Source: Diphasiastrum complanatum (lineage: Eukaryota; Streptophyta; Lycopodiopsida; Lycopodiales; Lycopodiaceae). Taken from it: 64,000 nucleotides of DNA. Made by a program: the position numbers and the translations under genes. Location of the stretch: assembly GCA_029204225.1 (NCBI GenBank), contig CM055101.1, positions 44,392,180 through 44,456,179 of the forward strand, read 5' to 3'. Shown piece by piece: positions 47,514-57,959 of the stretch (position 1 is the stretch's first letter; the number at the start of each line of letters is the position of its first letter). The notes beneath the pieces are model-generated. The model was given only the letters and a program-made list of their open reading frames with translations, ran no database searches and was not told where the DNA came from.

Positions 47514-47877
47514 ATGAATGCACATAACAAATGCAATGGAAATGAATACAATGTGAGGCTTGAATCTGCACTTCTCCTCCATTTGAGGACCTGTACACCA
47601 CAAATAAAATTGTTGGCTGCAAATGGGATTGCTTCTTCTTGGCTGCAAATTGCTCTTGTTGGCTGCTTCTTCTTCTCTATTTGGCTGCAAGGTAATCTTC
47701 TTGTTGGCTGCAAAATCAAATGTTGCTGCAAACTGAAATACTTCTGCTTGGCTGCAAATTTTGGTTCTCTTGTTGGCTGTAAAATAAAACTTCTTCTTCT
47801 CCTTGGTTGCTTGTTGCTCCTCTTGGCTGAAAATTGCTCCTCCCACAGGCAGGATGCTTGTTGCTCTGATACCACTA
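47514..47877 (-). repeat. Retrotransposon leader with TTGGCTGCAAAT repeats and primer binding site
   Basis: The primer binding site TGGTATCAGAGCA is at 47874-47862 on the minus strand. The adjoining leader (47600-47830) contains about eight copies of 'ttggctgcaaa' or close variants, spaced 20-40 bp apart. No gag follows. The overlapping frames of about 120-130 residues on both strands are made by this repeat. Confidence 0.65.
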
Positions 47878-47944
47878 TGATGATTCTATCTAATTACATT
47901 CTTATAACATAGATCATTAGAGAATTATAACATAATGAAGATCA

Positions 47945-47986
<42 letters not shown>

Positions 47987-48210
47987 AAGTAGACATTCAC
48001 ATAACAAGAGAGAGAGAGTGTGCGTGTTTGTATTACGGAATTGAGAATAGTGTATACAATGAGAGAGAGGGAGAGTACGTAGGCTCTCCAGAAGGTATGG
48101 GTCCACAAGAGGCACTTTAGGCATCCTTTCAAGTAATACCCTTGAAAGGGGCCTAGCCTTACAAAGGTCCAATACTTTAAAATGGGCTTTTAGGCCTCTC
48201 ATTAAATAAT
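47878..48210 (-). repeat. LTR adjoining the leader above
   Basis: Ends (minus strand) in AATCATCA before TAG and the primer binding site. It contains a (GA)n run at 47947-47984 and a second purine block at 48008-48075. The LTR start is uncertain; a piece of the 45-kb LTR begins near 48211. Confidence 0.5.
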
Positions 48211-48975
48211 ATGGTATTTATATTAGAAAGGATTTCAAAAGGTCACAAAATCGTGATAGCTCTTGCATACGGTTTCAACGAAGGCCACCCAAGGCAATTG
48301 TAGGCTCCTGCAAATAGCTTCACCAAAGAAATCGAAGTAAACCATAAAGTCTTCTGTACGGTCACATGCGAAGACTCACTACCAGGAACCGTAAGTGTCT
48401 AGCTTACGGTCACTTATGAAGGAAACCAAAAAAGGCACCACAAGACACCGTAATTTATCACTTACGGTCACATACGAAGACCAACGGAAGGAGTCAACCG
48501 CAATGAACTGCAACACTCCAGCCTATGATCCATTGCGATATCAAACCAAAGGAAACCGAACAACGCCACATTTTCACGCTCCTGATGCGTATGAAGGAGA
48601 TTGTCTTGGTGTACCTCTTCACATCTTCACGATGCACCAATAACCGATCTACGGATCAAATACAAGGGCTGCTAATGATCTTTTAAACTGTAATTAGAAT
48701 AATCAAAAGATCTTTTGACAGCTATATAAACATCTAAACAATTTGAAGATAGAGTGTCAGTCATAGATAGATAATCGTTCAATGTATTCACAGAGATCAA
48801 ACAACCAAAAGCGAGCTTCTAGTAGCTGAGTCCTCATAATTAGTGATTATTTAGAGAGAGTAAAGAATATTTAGAAAGATAGCTTATTAGCTGTTGTAAG
48901 TAAGATCACGCACTTTGCATGAATGTTTTATGATATGATATTGCTGTTACTACAACACCCATTTATACGTAAGCA
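48211..48975 (+). repeat. LTR fragments; copy 2 of the 43.8-kb LTR
   Basis: 48211-48248 matches part of the 45-kb LTR. From 48251 the sequence matches 43909-44060 and continues further, with three or more 'ttacggtcacatRcgaagac' units (48357, 48405, 48460). A plus-strand TATA-like CTATATAAACA is at 48722-48732 and the end TACTACAACA is near 48957. No primer binding site follows, so this is probably a solo or truncated LTR. Confidence 0.55.
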
Positions 48976-49215
48976 CTATTTTTCATATTAGTTGTGTTTG
49001 TGTTGAATGTTTGAATGCCTCCCCTTCTTTCTCTCTAGTATTAGAATTTATCTGTCAGAAATAGAAAATATCACGACTGTCATAGACGTCTAAATTCTTC
49101 GCATTCTCCATGGTTGTCTACAACACCTACTCTGACATCTAAATAAATCAGAACTGTTGTACATTTTAGTTCCTAAAGTAATCCAAGATTCTGCTTCATC
49201 ATTGTTTTTCTCTAG

Positions 49216-49665
49216 TGGGATGAATTTGATGGCCTCTATTTCGCTGCGGCCTATGAACATCCATCATGTATCCCATCAATTGACCATTGCCATGCATTTT
49301 CACTGCACACTAGAAACCTATGCCCAAGAGTACGTGACATCTCCAGATCCAACCGTGAGACAACGCCCCAATTTGAGCATGACCTAACTTATATGGCAGA
49401 ATTATCAACACGATGGGATGATTGTTTGTCCGATTTGGCATTCGATCCAAATATCACGTTATCATCTTAGCAAATAAAAGATCAACTACATTGTTTATCG
49501 AGCGTCGATGATCAATGGGTTGTGAGAAAATACTTTCGTGACCTGGATGACATCCAATTGGATCTAAAGTGCACACACTTGTTTCTTACCACATCTCTGA
49601 GATCAAAATGTGGTCTAGATAGAGTTTATGAAAAAAGTGACATTTTTTTTGATCAAATTCCATCG
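49216..49665 (+). other. Unrecognised open frame, possibly an exon remnant
   Basis: From just after a TAG at 49213-49215 one plus frame stays open for 150 codons with a single in-frame TAG at 49468. It reads WDEFDGLYFAAAYEHPSCIP at the start and later WVVRKYFRDLDDIQLDLKC. The bases before it (poly-pyrimidine, then CTCTAG) would be a good splice acceptor. Composition is balanced (Asp, Arg, Cys, Trp present), unlike random AT-rich frames. I recognise no family. It starts without Met, so it was easy to overlook. Confidence 0.35.
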
Positions 49666-49881
49666 TGAAGCCAATAAGAGTCCACAATAAAAAGATATTT
49701 GCAGTGTTGGAGCTAACCATCACTCCAACTCGCCAAAATTCGACTCTTTAGTATTTGCATCATCAGAACATGAATCATTCGAGTTCATCTCAAATATTGA
49801 GCTCCAGTAAATTATGTAAATATACACACACTCTCTCTCTACGCCGATTAGTCAATTAGTAGAAAGGAGAACAATCCAACG

Positions 49882-50345
49882 CTCCCCCTGAATCTGAATC
49901 CATGAATGCCTTGAGCTTTAAACTTAGTTTTACACAAAATGTTCTCTGTGCATCCAAGCTTAGTGCTTTAGTAAAAATATCTGCTATCATATCTTGCATT
50001 CGACAATACTGCAATCTGACATCTTTGTCGAGAACTTTGCTTCTAGCATAGTGATACTTGAGTTCAAGGTGCTTACTCCTAGAATGAAACCTAGGGTTGG
50101 CTGACAAGACAATGGCATTTTGATTATCACACTGACATATTGTAGATGTACCTTTGCTAAGTAATGTAGATCAACTTTTGATTTCTGTCTTTGTGGATTT
50201 GAATACCAAGGCAAAAATGAGCTTCACCCATATTGGTCATGTCAAATTCATAAGATAGCATTGTCTGGTCTTCTTTTATCAGATCGGTATTGTTGCCAAA
50301 TAGCAATGTGTCATCCATGTATGAGAAGAGTTCGGTTCTTCCTTT
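49882..50345 (-). pseudogene. Array unit B: RT and RNase H remnants
   Basis: The frame at 50453-50157 carries ELFSYMDDTLLFGNN, an RT catalytic box reading Tyr-Met-Asp-Asp, and GEAHFCLGIQIHKDRN (FLGI motif). The frame at 50107-49856 has ANPRFHSRSKHLELKYHYAR and MQDMIADIFTKALS, the pol C-terminus. Most of RT and RNase H between them is deleted. Confidence 0.8.
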
Positions 50346-50358
50346 CTGCAATCTCGTT

Positions 50359-50793
50359 CTATTGAGGTGAATAGGAAGTAGTGAACTGTATTTTAATGCC
50401 ATGTTTAGCCAGGTAGTCAGACATCTCGTTGGAGATGTATTTGTCGCCACCATCAGTTCGGAGTGCCTTCACTTTCCTAGACGTTTGTGTCTCAGCCATG
50501 GCCTTGAATCTCCTGAAGCATTCAAAGGCTTTCGATTTGTGCTTTGTGAACATGACTGTAGACCATCTGGAGTAATCATCTATGAAAGTGATAAAATAGA
50601 CTGCATCTCCTAAGGATGGAGTTGGCATTGGACCACAAAGATCGCTATGTACAAGATCTAATACATGCTTTGATTTGATGGAATGTGATTTTGGAAACTT
50701 GCTTCTAGAGTGCTTCCCATAGATGCATGATTCACAAAAGAAAGATTTTCTATCTAATGAAGACGGGAAATGGACCTCAGTGCTTTGATTCAT
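50359..50793 (-). pseudogene. Array unit B: second integrase from another copia lineage
   Basis: 144 residues open: FFCESCIYGKHSRSKFPKS (His/Cys-type domain end), HSDLCGPM, YFITFIDDYSRWSTVMFTKH (first catalytic Asp), and KALRTDGGDKYISNEMSDYL (second catalytic Asp region). The sequence differs clearly from the integrase just upstream (50975-50790) and carries its own pre-integrase end. This makes unit B a chimera. Confidence 0.82.
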
Positions 50794-52285
50794 TTGCCAA
50801 TTTGATTTTCTACATTCTTTTTGAATTGTCTGAACTTGATGAAAGCTCCTGATTTCTGTTTAATGAAATAAAGAGCCGTTCTTTTGGAGAATTCATCAAT
50901 AAAGGTAATGAAATACTTTGTATCTAGCAATGAAGGAGTTGCATAGATCCACATATATATTAGTATGAACAACATCTAACAGACCTTTTGCTGCATGCCT
51001 ATGACTCTAAAAGAAATCCTAGTTTGCTTTCCAAGGATGCAACTATGATAGACAGGGAGATCGACTTTACCAGAAGGATAGTTGAGATCAAGTGCAAGGG
51101 ATTGTCTTGACATGTTCGAAACATATGCATAATTCAAGTGTCCTAAGCAATGATGCCATAGTAATGCTTTATTGACAAGAACAGAGGTTTTCAGGGCTTG
51201 ACTAGAATCAGAATAACAATGTGCCAATCTATATAAGTATTCCTGCCTCTTGCCGAGTGCAATGATCTTATTACTCCTATCGATAATTCTGCATTGATCA
51301 GACTTAAACTCCACCTTATGACCTAAATATGTAATTCTACTTACTGATAACAGATTTGTAGAGAGTTTAGGAACATACAAGACTTTTGACAGTCGTTTGA
51401 ATTGATCATGCTGGAATCTTAATCTTACAGTACCTTCACCTTTGATAGTGTGAGTGTTATCACCACCAAGATGCACATACTTATTTGTGATGTAAGGCAT
51501 ATAGGAATGAAACATCACACGATGATTGGTCATATGTTGAGTAGCTCCGAAATCTAGACACCACAAATCATCCGAATTCACATATTTGTCTTTGACCATA
51601 AAAGCGCCTTCGTCCATTTTGACTTCAGGAGATGCTGTAACTGTATTTGCTTGTTGATTAGGTTGCATCCTGAATCTCATGGTTATTGCGCTTGCAATAC
51701 CTGCAAAACATCTTCTTCTTCGATGAATATGGATTCGATGATTGTTCTTGACCTTGAGTATGTTTCTGATTCGATGCATACTGCTTGGAGCCTTTCTGCT
51801 TCTGTCGTTTCGAGCCCTTGTTGACATATAGAGCATGAGACGAAGAGGTAGATGAAGTGTCTTGATTTCTTCGATTATCTTCTTGCAGCAACATAGTGAT
51901 AACTCTGGTAAGAGTTAGATTTGAGTGTGTCGTGATGATCATCATCCAATTCTCATTATATGTAGAGGACAGGCTTGAAAGCAATGTCATAATTGCGTCT
52001 TGATCGTCTATGACTGATCGTCTATAATTGCAGCCATTTGTAGCAAGAGATTCTTAAACTGGTTAATATGATTTTGAAGAGAATCATTATTCGACTTCTT
52101 TTGAAGAATTTCCTTCGAATATGTAACTTAGTAGTTACGTTGCTCACATCATAAAGTGAGCTAAGGATGTCTCAAACTTCTTTCGAAGTTTTGGCTTCGG
52201 CTATGTGGCCAATATGAGTATTTGATATATTGAAAATAATAAGCTCGAAAGCTTTACCATCCTTCGATTTCCATTTTGAGTCGGT
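50790..52285 (-). pseudogene. Array unit B: gag, protease, pre-integrase and integrase start
   Basis: Gag (52285-51660) has MTLLSSLSSTYNENWM, and the zinc knuckle CRYCKRNNHEIQD, whose last Cys is lost through a deletion at 51665. The frame at 51836-50976 (286 aa) has the protease site LDFGATQHMTNH (Phe replaces Ser in Asp-Ser-Gly), LGGDNTHTIKGEGTVRL and LLWHHCLGHLNYAYVSNMS. The frame at 50975-50790 starts the integrase (YFITFIDEFSKRTALYF) and breaks off at ENQIGK. Confidence 0.87.
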
Positions 52286-53347
52286 CTAAAAGAATCAAAT
52301 AAAAATAATTCGAACGACAAGAAAGAAAACTTATCGTGCAAAGTGGAATAAAGTATCTTCTTCTTTCTTCATGCATGACTACGCCTATCAATTTTGAACA
52401 AAACAATAGTGATAAAAAGCACGTTCGATCTTATAGTAACTAACTTTGAAATCATTAGTACTACAGTGATTACGTAGCCAAACATTTAAAACATTAAATT
52501 ATCAGACAAATAATCTGTCACAAAGAATTACAGAAACGCATACAGTCTGAGGCGAAGCTGAACACAATAAGAAGATAGTATTGATTCAATATGAAAGCAA
52601 AACATATGTAAATGAGTACAACAAGTTTGTGGATCAAAGCCGCGTACTCTAAGCTATTTCTAAGCGACTAGAATAAAAGTCTGAATTAAACGCAACTACC
52701 GATAAGTAGTAAGCGCAATAACAGTCTCTAATCAACTCTAAAGAACTGAGCTAGAATGCTCAAGAGTGTTCAAGCTCGTAGGATTGAGAGAGAGCTAACT
52801 ATTCAATACTTGAAATGAGTGTTCTGATCATCACACATTGATTGATTGAAAATGTAGAAATATGAACAACTACTTATACCAAGCAATTAGGTCGTCAAAT
52901 GTGGCTGCCAGTTGGCTGGAGTCTACTGGCATCAATCCAGTTAGGACTTCTCAGAAATTACTTGCTGATGGATTAATGCAAGTCGGTGGCTTTTGACCGT
53001 AAACAATCTGTCTGCAGATTTGAACGTAAAGTGTAACTATGCAGAAATGAACGTAGCTGTCATCATGAAAAAATGCGAAAAATGCCACACTGCATTTTTA
53101 CTCGCAATTCTTGACAGGCGAAAAATGCGAAAACAGCAAAGGTCTTTGGTAAAGTCATTTCCTTCATATTTTAGGCATCTGGCATTTTGCAAAAAGCCGA
53201 AGAGAGAGAAAATACTGACATTATAAGCCATTTTTGAGTAGTTATATAGACTGTGTAAAAACACGAAGAAATATGCAGGTCTGGATAAAAGTTGGATGAA
53301 GATTAGAAACCGAGTAGTTGATTAGTAAGAAGGAAAATAATCCAACA
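52286..53347 (-). repeat. LTR B (shared), about 1062 bp
   Basis: Starts TGTTGGATTATTTTCC at 53347 after a GGGGGAG tract. It matches LTR A over most of its length but holds about 300 bp more (about 52925-53240), including 'aaaaatgcgaaaa' repeats. It serves as 3' LTR of unit A and 5' LTR of unit B. Confidence 0.85.
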
Positions 53348-54470
53348 CTCCCCCTTAATCTCAATTCATGAATGCCTTGACCTTTAAACTTAGTTCTGCA
53401 CAAAACACTTTGTGTGCATCCAAGCTTAGTGCTTGAGTAAAAATATATGCCGTCATATCTTGCGTTCGACTGTACTGCAATCTGCCATCTTTGTCGAGAA
53501 ACTGACATAGTGATACTTTTGTTCAATGTGCTGACTCCTAGAATGAAACCTAGGGTTGGCTGACAAGGCAATGTGACTTTGATTATCACAAAATAGTAAT
53601 GTCGGAACATATTGATTCAGATTGATATCTAAAAGTAAGTTTCTCAACCAAATTGCTTCCTTTGTAGAAGATAGAGCTATCGAAAATTGCTTGTGACTGT
53701 TCCGAGAAACAGGACCATTGTTGAGAAAAAATGTAAATCCAAAAGTAGATTTACAAGTGTCTACATCTCCTGCCCAACTTGCATCTGTGTAATCACCGAG
53801 TAACTTGAGTTTGTTGTTGTCGACTGCTCCATAACAAATGCAAAGTCCACAGTAGCTCGAAGATATCTCATGACTCTGATAAGAGCCTTCCAATGTGTCA
53901 TACTAGGGTTAGTCATAAATTGACTTGGGGGGTTGACTTCAAAAGCTATGTCTGGCCTGGTACAAATCATTGTGTACATAAGAGATCCTATTATAGAATG
54001 ATAAGGATACTCATGCATCTGCTCCTTCTCTTTGATTGTTCGAGGACACTAGTCCTTTGACAATTTGAGACCCAGTTCCATTGGTGAGAGAGCTAACTTG
54101 TAATTAACCAGATTATATCTGACTAACATATTGTAGATGTACCTCTGTTGAGTAATGTAGATCAACTTTCGATTTCTGTCTCTGTTGATTTGAATACCAA
54201 GGAAAAAATGAGCTTCGTCCATATTGGTCTAGTCAAATTCAGAAGATAACATTGTCTTGTCTTCTTTTAGTAGATCGATATTGTTGCCAAATAGCAATGT
54301 GTTGTCCACGTATAGAGTGATAATGATAAAAGACTGTTGCACTGTCTTGAAGTAAACATTCGAATCTGAAGAGCTTGGTGTGTAGTCGTGATCAATAAGG
54401 AAAGTATTGGTCCTTTGAAACCATGCTCGACCAGATTGCTTTTAGCCATAAAGTGCCCTATGGAGTTTTC
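53348..54470 (-). pseudogene. Array unit A: RT C-part and RNase H
   Basis: RNase H text: YPYHSIIGSLMYTMICTRPDIAF, DYTDASWAGDVDTCKSTFG (catalytic Asp region), FSIALSSTKEAIWLRNLLLD (TEAEY box lost, with ALSST joined to KEAIW) and ANPRFHSRSQHIEQKYHY. The frame at 54449-54267 covers the RT thumb region with WTTHCYLATISIY in a shifted frame over the catalytic box. Confidence 0.82.
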
Positions 54471-55110
54471 TCACATGATTGTGTTTACCCTCGATAATGT
54501 AACCTTCGGGTTGCACCATGTAAATGTCTTCTTCAATAACTCCATTGAGATATGTTGTATGTACATCCATTTGATGTATTTCCAAATCTGCTGCAACAAC
54601 AAATGATAATAAAAGTCGAATAGAATGCTTGACTACTGGACTAAAGGTCTCAATGTAATCGACGTTGTATACTTGAGAAAATTCTCTGGCGACAAGTCGA
54701 GCTTTTCTTCTGTCTGCTTTGTACTTGACTTGAAAATCCATTTGCAATCAACTACATTTATGCTAGTAGGTAATTCGACAATAGTCCATGTTTGGTTCTT
54801 GATAAGAGATGAATACTCTTTATCCATAGCTTCTTTCCAGAGATCAAAATCAGGCTGATTGAGTGCCTCTTCGATAGTCGTCGGCTCGTGAACAAGGTAG
54901 GCTGCAGACTCGTCGATATACCGGATGGGTGGTCTACTAGTTCTTGATGATCTTCTGGAAAATAGAGGAAGTTGATCATTTTCATCATATTGTAGCTGTT
55001 GAACTGCAACATCATCTTTGGATTCGTCGTTGATCTGTTGTTCGTCGAAAGTAGATGAGCTTGGACCTTCAAAGAGAATAGTCCATTGAGGAATCTCAAA
55101 GTTCAATGTG
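54442..55110 (-). pseudogene. Array unit A: integrase-RT linker and RT N-part
   Basis: The frame at 55106-54633 has an acidic linker, RRSSRTSRPPIRYIDESAAY, EALNQPDFDLWKEAMDKEYS and NQTWTIVELPTSINVVDCKW. A frameshift leads to 54747-54442 with RRKARLVAREFSQVYNVDYI and LEIHQMDVHTTYLNGVIEED (first catalytic Asp) and VRKLHRALYG. Confidence 0.88.
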
Positions 55111-55298
55111 TCGGATGAGACCGAAGAGTCGGTTACATGGGCTTTGCCTTTTCCTTTGAGGCCTATAAACTAATTTTCGATGAAGATGACATCCCAGCTA
55201 GTGAATATCTTCGACTTGATGGGATCAAACAACTCGTAGACTTGATCTGAAGTAGTGTAGCTGATGAAAATACATTTGATACTCTGGAAGTCGAGCTT

Positions 55299-55860
55299 CT
55301 ACCTGATATCATGAGGAATCTGCGCATAAGCAGTACATCCCAAAAAAATTAAGTTCGATAAGAAATGTTTGGTACCTGTCCAAACTTCGAATGGTGTTTT
55401 GTCTGAGAGACCTTTAGTAGGACATTTGTTCTGAATATACGTTGCTGTTGAAACAACTTCAGCCCAGAAAGACTTCGGAAGTGTCGCATGTGATAACATG
55501 CACTTTGCCGATTCGACTTAGGTTATGTTCTTTCTCTCAACAAGACCATTTGACTGGGGCAAATAAGAGGCAATTTATTGTTGCTCAATGCCGTTGTTAA
55601 AGCAATACTCTTGAATTCGGTGGATATGTATACTCCCCCGTTGTCGGACATCGGTGCTTTGATTCGTTTGCCAATTTGATTTTCTACATGCTCTTTGAAT
55701 TGTCTGAACTTGATGAAAGCTTTTGATTTCTGTTTAAAGAAATAAACATCTGTTCTTTTGGAGAATTTGTCAATAAAGATAATGAAAGACTTCGTATCTA
55801 GCAATGAAGGAGTTCACATAGATCCACATATATTTGTATGAACAACATTTAACAAACCTT
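55299..55860 (-). pseudogene. Array unit A: integrase
   Basis: The frame at 55804-55523 reads FIIFIDKFSKRTDVYFFKQK, ENQIGKRIKAPMSDNGGVYI (second Asp region in place of the usual RSDNGGEY). The frame at 55499-55299 gives MLSHATLPKSFWAEVVSTAT and KGLSDKTPFEVWTGTKHFLS. The catalytic Glu segment lies in the gap between frames (55560-55500) and is frameshifted. Confidence 0.85.
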
Positions 55861-56560
55861 TTGATGCATGCCTATGATTTGATCTAAAAGGAATCCTAGT
55901 ATGCTTTCCAAGGATGCAGCTATGATAAACATGGAGATCGATTTTACCAGAAGGATAGTCGAGATCAAGTGCAAGAGATTGTCTTGACATGTTCGAAACA
56001 GATGCATAATTCGAGTGTCCTAAGCGATGATGCCATAGTAATGCTTTATTGACAAGAACAGAGGTTTTCAAGGCTTGACTAGAATCTAAATAACAATGTG
56101 CCAATCTATATAAGGATCAATGTCTCTTGCCGAGTGCAAGGATCTTAGTACTCCTATCGATAATTCTGCATTGATCAGACTCAAACTCTACCTTATGACC
56201 TAAATCTGTAATTCTACTTATTGATAACATATTTGTAGAGAGTTTAGAAACATACAAGACTTTTGATAGTAGTTTGAATTGATCATGCTGGAAACTTTAT
56301 CTTACAGTACATTCACCTTCGATAGTGTGAGTGCTATCATCACCAAGATGAACATACTTCTTTGTGGTGTAAGGCATATAGGAATGAAATATCTCACGAT
56401 GATTGGTCATATGTTGAGTAGCTCCGGAATCTAAAATTCACGAATCATCCGAATTCGCGTATTTGTCTTTGACCATAAAAGCGCCTTCATCCATTTTGAC
56501 TTCAAGAGATGTTGTAACTGTATTTGCTCGTTGATTAGGTTGCTTGGCTACAATCTTCAC
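55814..56560 (-). pseudogene. Array unit A: protease and GAG-pre-integrase
   Basis: The frame at 56104-55814 has LLWHHRLGHSNYASVSNMS and YHSCILGKHTRIPF. Upstream, text in several frames matches LGDDSTHTIEGE and LYVSKLSTNMLSISRIT-like motifs. The protease site retains LDSGATQHMT near 56430-56400, after a Trp to stop change (DDS-stop-ILDSG). Confidence 0.8.
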
Positions 56561-57183
56561 TTTGAGAAATCGACAATTCTGAATCTCATGGTTATTGCGC
56601 TTGCAATACTTGTAAAACATCTTCTTCTTCAATGAATGTGGATTCGATGATTGTTCTTGACCTTGAGTCTGTTTTTGATTCGACGCAGACTGCTTGGAGC
56701 CTTTCTGCTTCTCTCGTTTAGAGCCCTGGTTGACATATAGAGCATGAGACGAAGAGGTAGACGAATTGTCTTGACTTCTTCAATTATCTTCTTGCAGCAA
56801 TATAGTGATAACTCTAGTAAGAGTTAGATTTGAGTGTGTCATGATGATCATCATCCAATTCTCATATGTAGAGGATAGGCTTGAAAGCAATGTCATAATT
56901 GCGTCTTGATCATCTATAATTGCAGCCATCTGTAACAAGAAATTCTTAAACTGGTTAATATGAATATGAAGAGAAATCATTATTCGACTTCTTGAGTGTG
57001 AAGAATTTCCTTCGAAGATGTAACTTAGTAGTTATGTCTCTCACATCATAGAGTGAACTCATGATGTCCCAAACTTCTTTCGAAGTTTTGGCTTCAACTA
57101 CGCGGCCAATATGAGTATCTGATATATTGAGAATAATAAGCGCGAAAGATTTACCATCTTTCAATTTCCATTTTGAGTCGGTC
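56561..57183 (-). pseudogene. Array unit A: gag, 5' truncated
   Basis: 57164-56955: DGKSFALIILNISDTHIGRV, KEVWDIMSSLYDVRD. 56980-56780: NQFKNFLLQMAAIIDDQDAI and NWMMIIMTHSNLTLTRVITI. The knuckle reads YKYCKRNNHEIQNC, in which the first Cys has become Tyr. The first ~65 codons, including the conserved [15 protein letters not shown] start, are deleted together with the primer binding site. Confidence 0.85.
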
Positions 57184-57938
57184 TAAAAGAATCGAATAAA
57201 AATAATTCGAACGACAAGAACAAAAACTTATTGTGGTTAGCGGAATAAACTATCTTTCTCTTTCTTCATGCATGACTACGCCTATCAATTTTGAACAAAA
57301 CAATAGTGTTAAAAATCATGTTCGATCTTATAGTAACTAACTTTGGAATCATTAGTTCTACAGTGATTATGTAGCCCAAACATTTAAAGCATTGAATTGT
57401 CAAACAAATAATCTGTCGCGAAGAATTATAGAAACACATACATTCTGAGATGAATCTAAATTCAATAAGAAGATAGTATTGATTCAGTATGAAAGCGAAA
57501 CAGATGTAAATGAGTACAACAAGTTTGCGGATCGAAGTCACGTACTCTAAGCTATTTCTGAACGACTAAAATAAAAGTCTGAATTAAACGCAACTATTCA
57601 TAAGCAGTAAGCACAATAGCAATCTCTAATCAACTCTTAAGAACCGAGCTAGAATGCTCGAGAGTGTTCAAGCACGCAGGCTTGAGATAGAGCTAACTAT
57701 TCAATACATGATCTGAATGTTATGATCATCACACATTGATTGATTGATGATGTAGAAATATGAACAACTATTTATACTAAGCAATTAGGTCATCAAATGT
57801 GGCTGCCAGTTGGCTGGAGTCTGTAAGCATCGTTATGCAGACTGTGTAAAAACACGAAGAAATCTGCAGGTCTGAATAAAAGTTGGATGAAGATTAAAAA
57901 CCGATTAGTCGATTAGTAGGAAGGAGAATAATCCAACA
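57184..57938 (-). repeat. LTR A, about 755 bp
   Basis: Starts TGTTGGATTATTCTCC at 57938. A TATA-like TATAAATAG lies at 57776-57768 on the minus strand. Ends without CA at the deletion junction near 57184. Lacks a ~300-bp block that is present in LTR B. Confidence 0.85.
57768..57776 (-). promoter_or_regulatory. LTR A TATA box
   Basis: TATAAATAG on the minus strand, about 165 bp inside the LTR, the expected U3/R position. The equivalent position in LTR B reads TATAAGTAG. Confidence 0.55.
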
Positions 57939-57959
57939 CCACCTTGACAAAGTGCCACA

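Larger units (their letters stand above)
49881..57938 (-). mobile_element. Tandem copia array: LTR-internal-LTR-internal-LTR stub
   Basis: Reading down the minus strand: LTR A (57938-57184), internal A (57183-53348), LTR B (53347-52286), internal B (52285-49882), then a 40-bp LTR stub (49881-49838). Both internals end in the same pol C-terminus and a purine tract before TGTTGGATT. Both lack the primer binding site and the first ~65 gag codons at exactly the same junction ('gagtcggtctaaaagaatc' on the plus strand). LTR B is therefore shared by two units. Both units are full of stops and frameshifts. Confidence 0.85.

Noticed and set aside
47484-47912. Overlapping frames of 120-132 residues on both strands
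   Set aside because: Generated by the TTGGCTGCAAAT repeats in a retrotransposon leader; no composition or motif supports coding.
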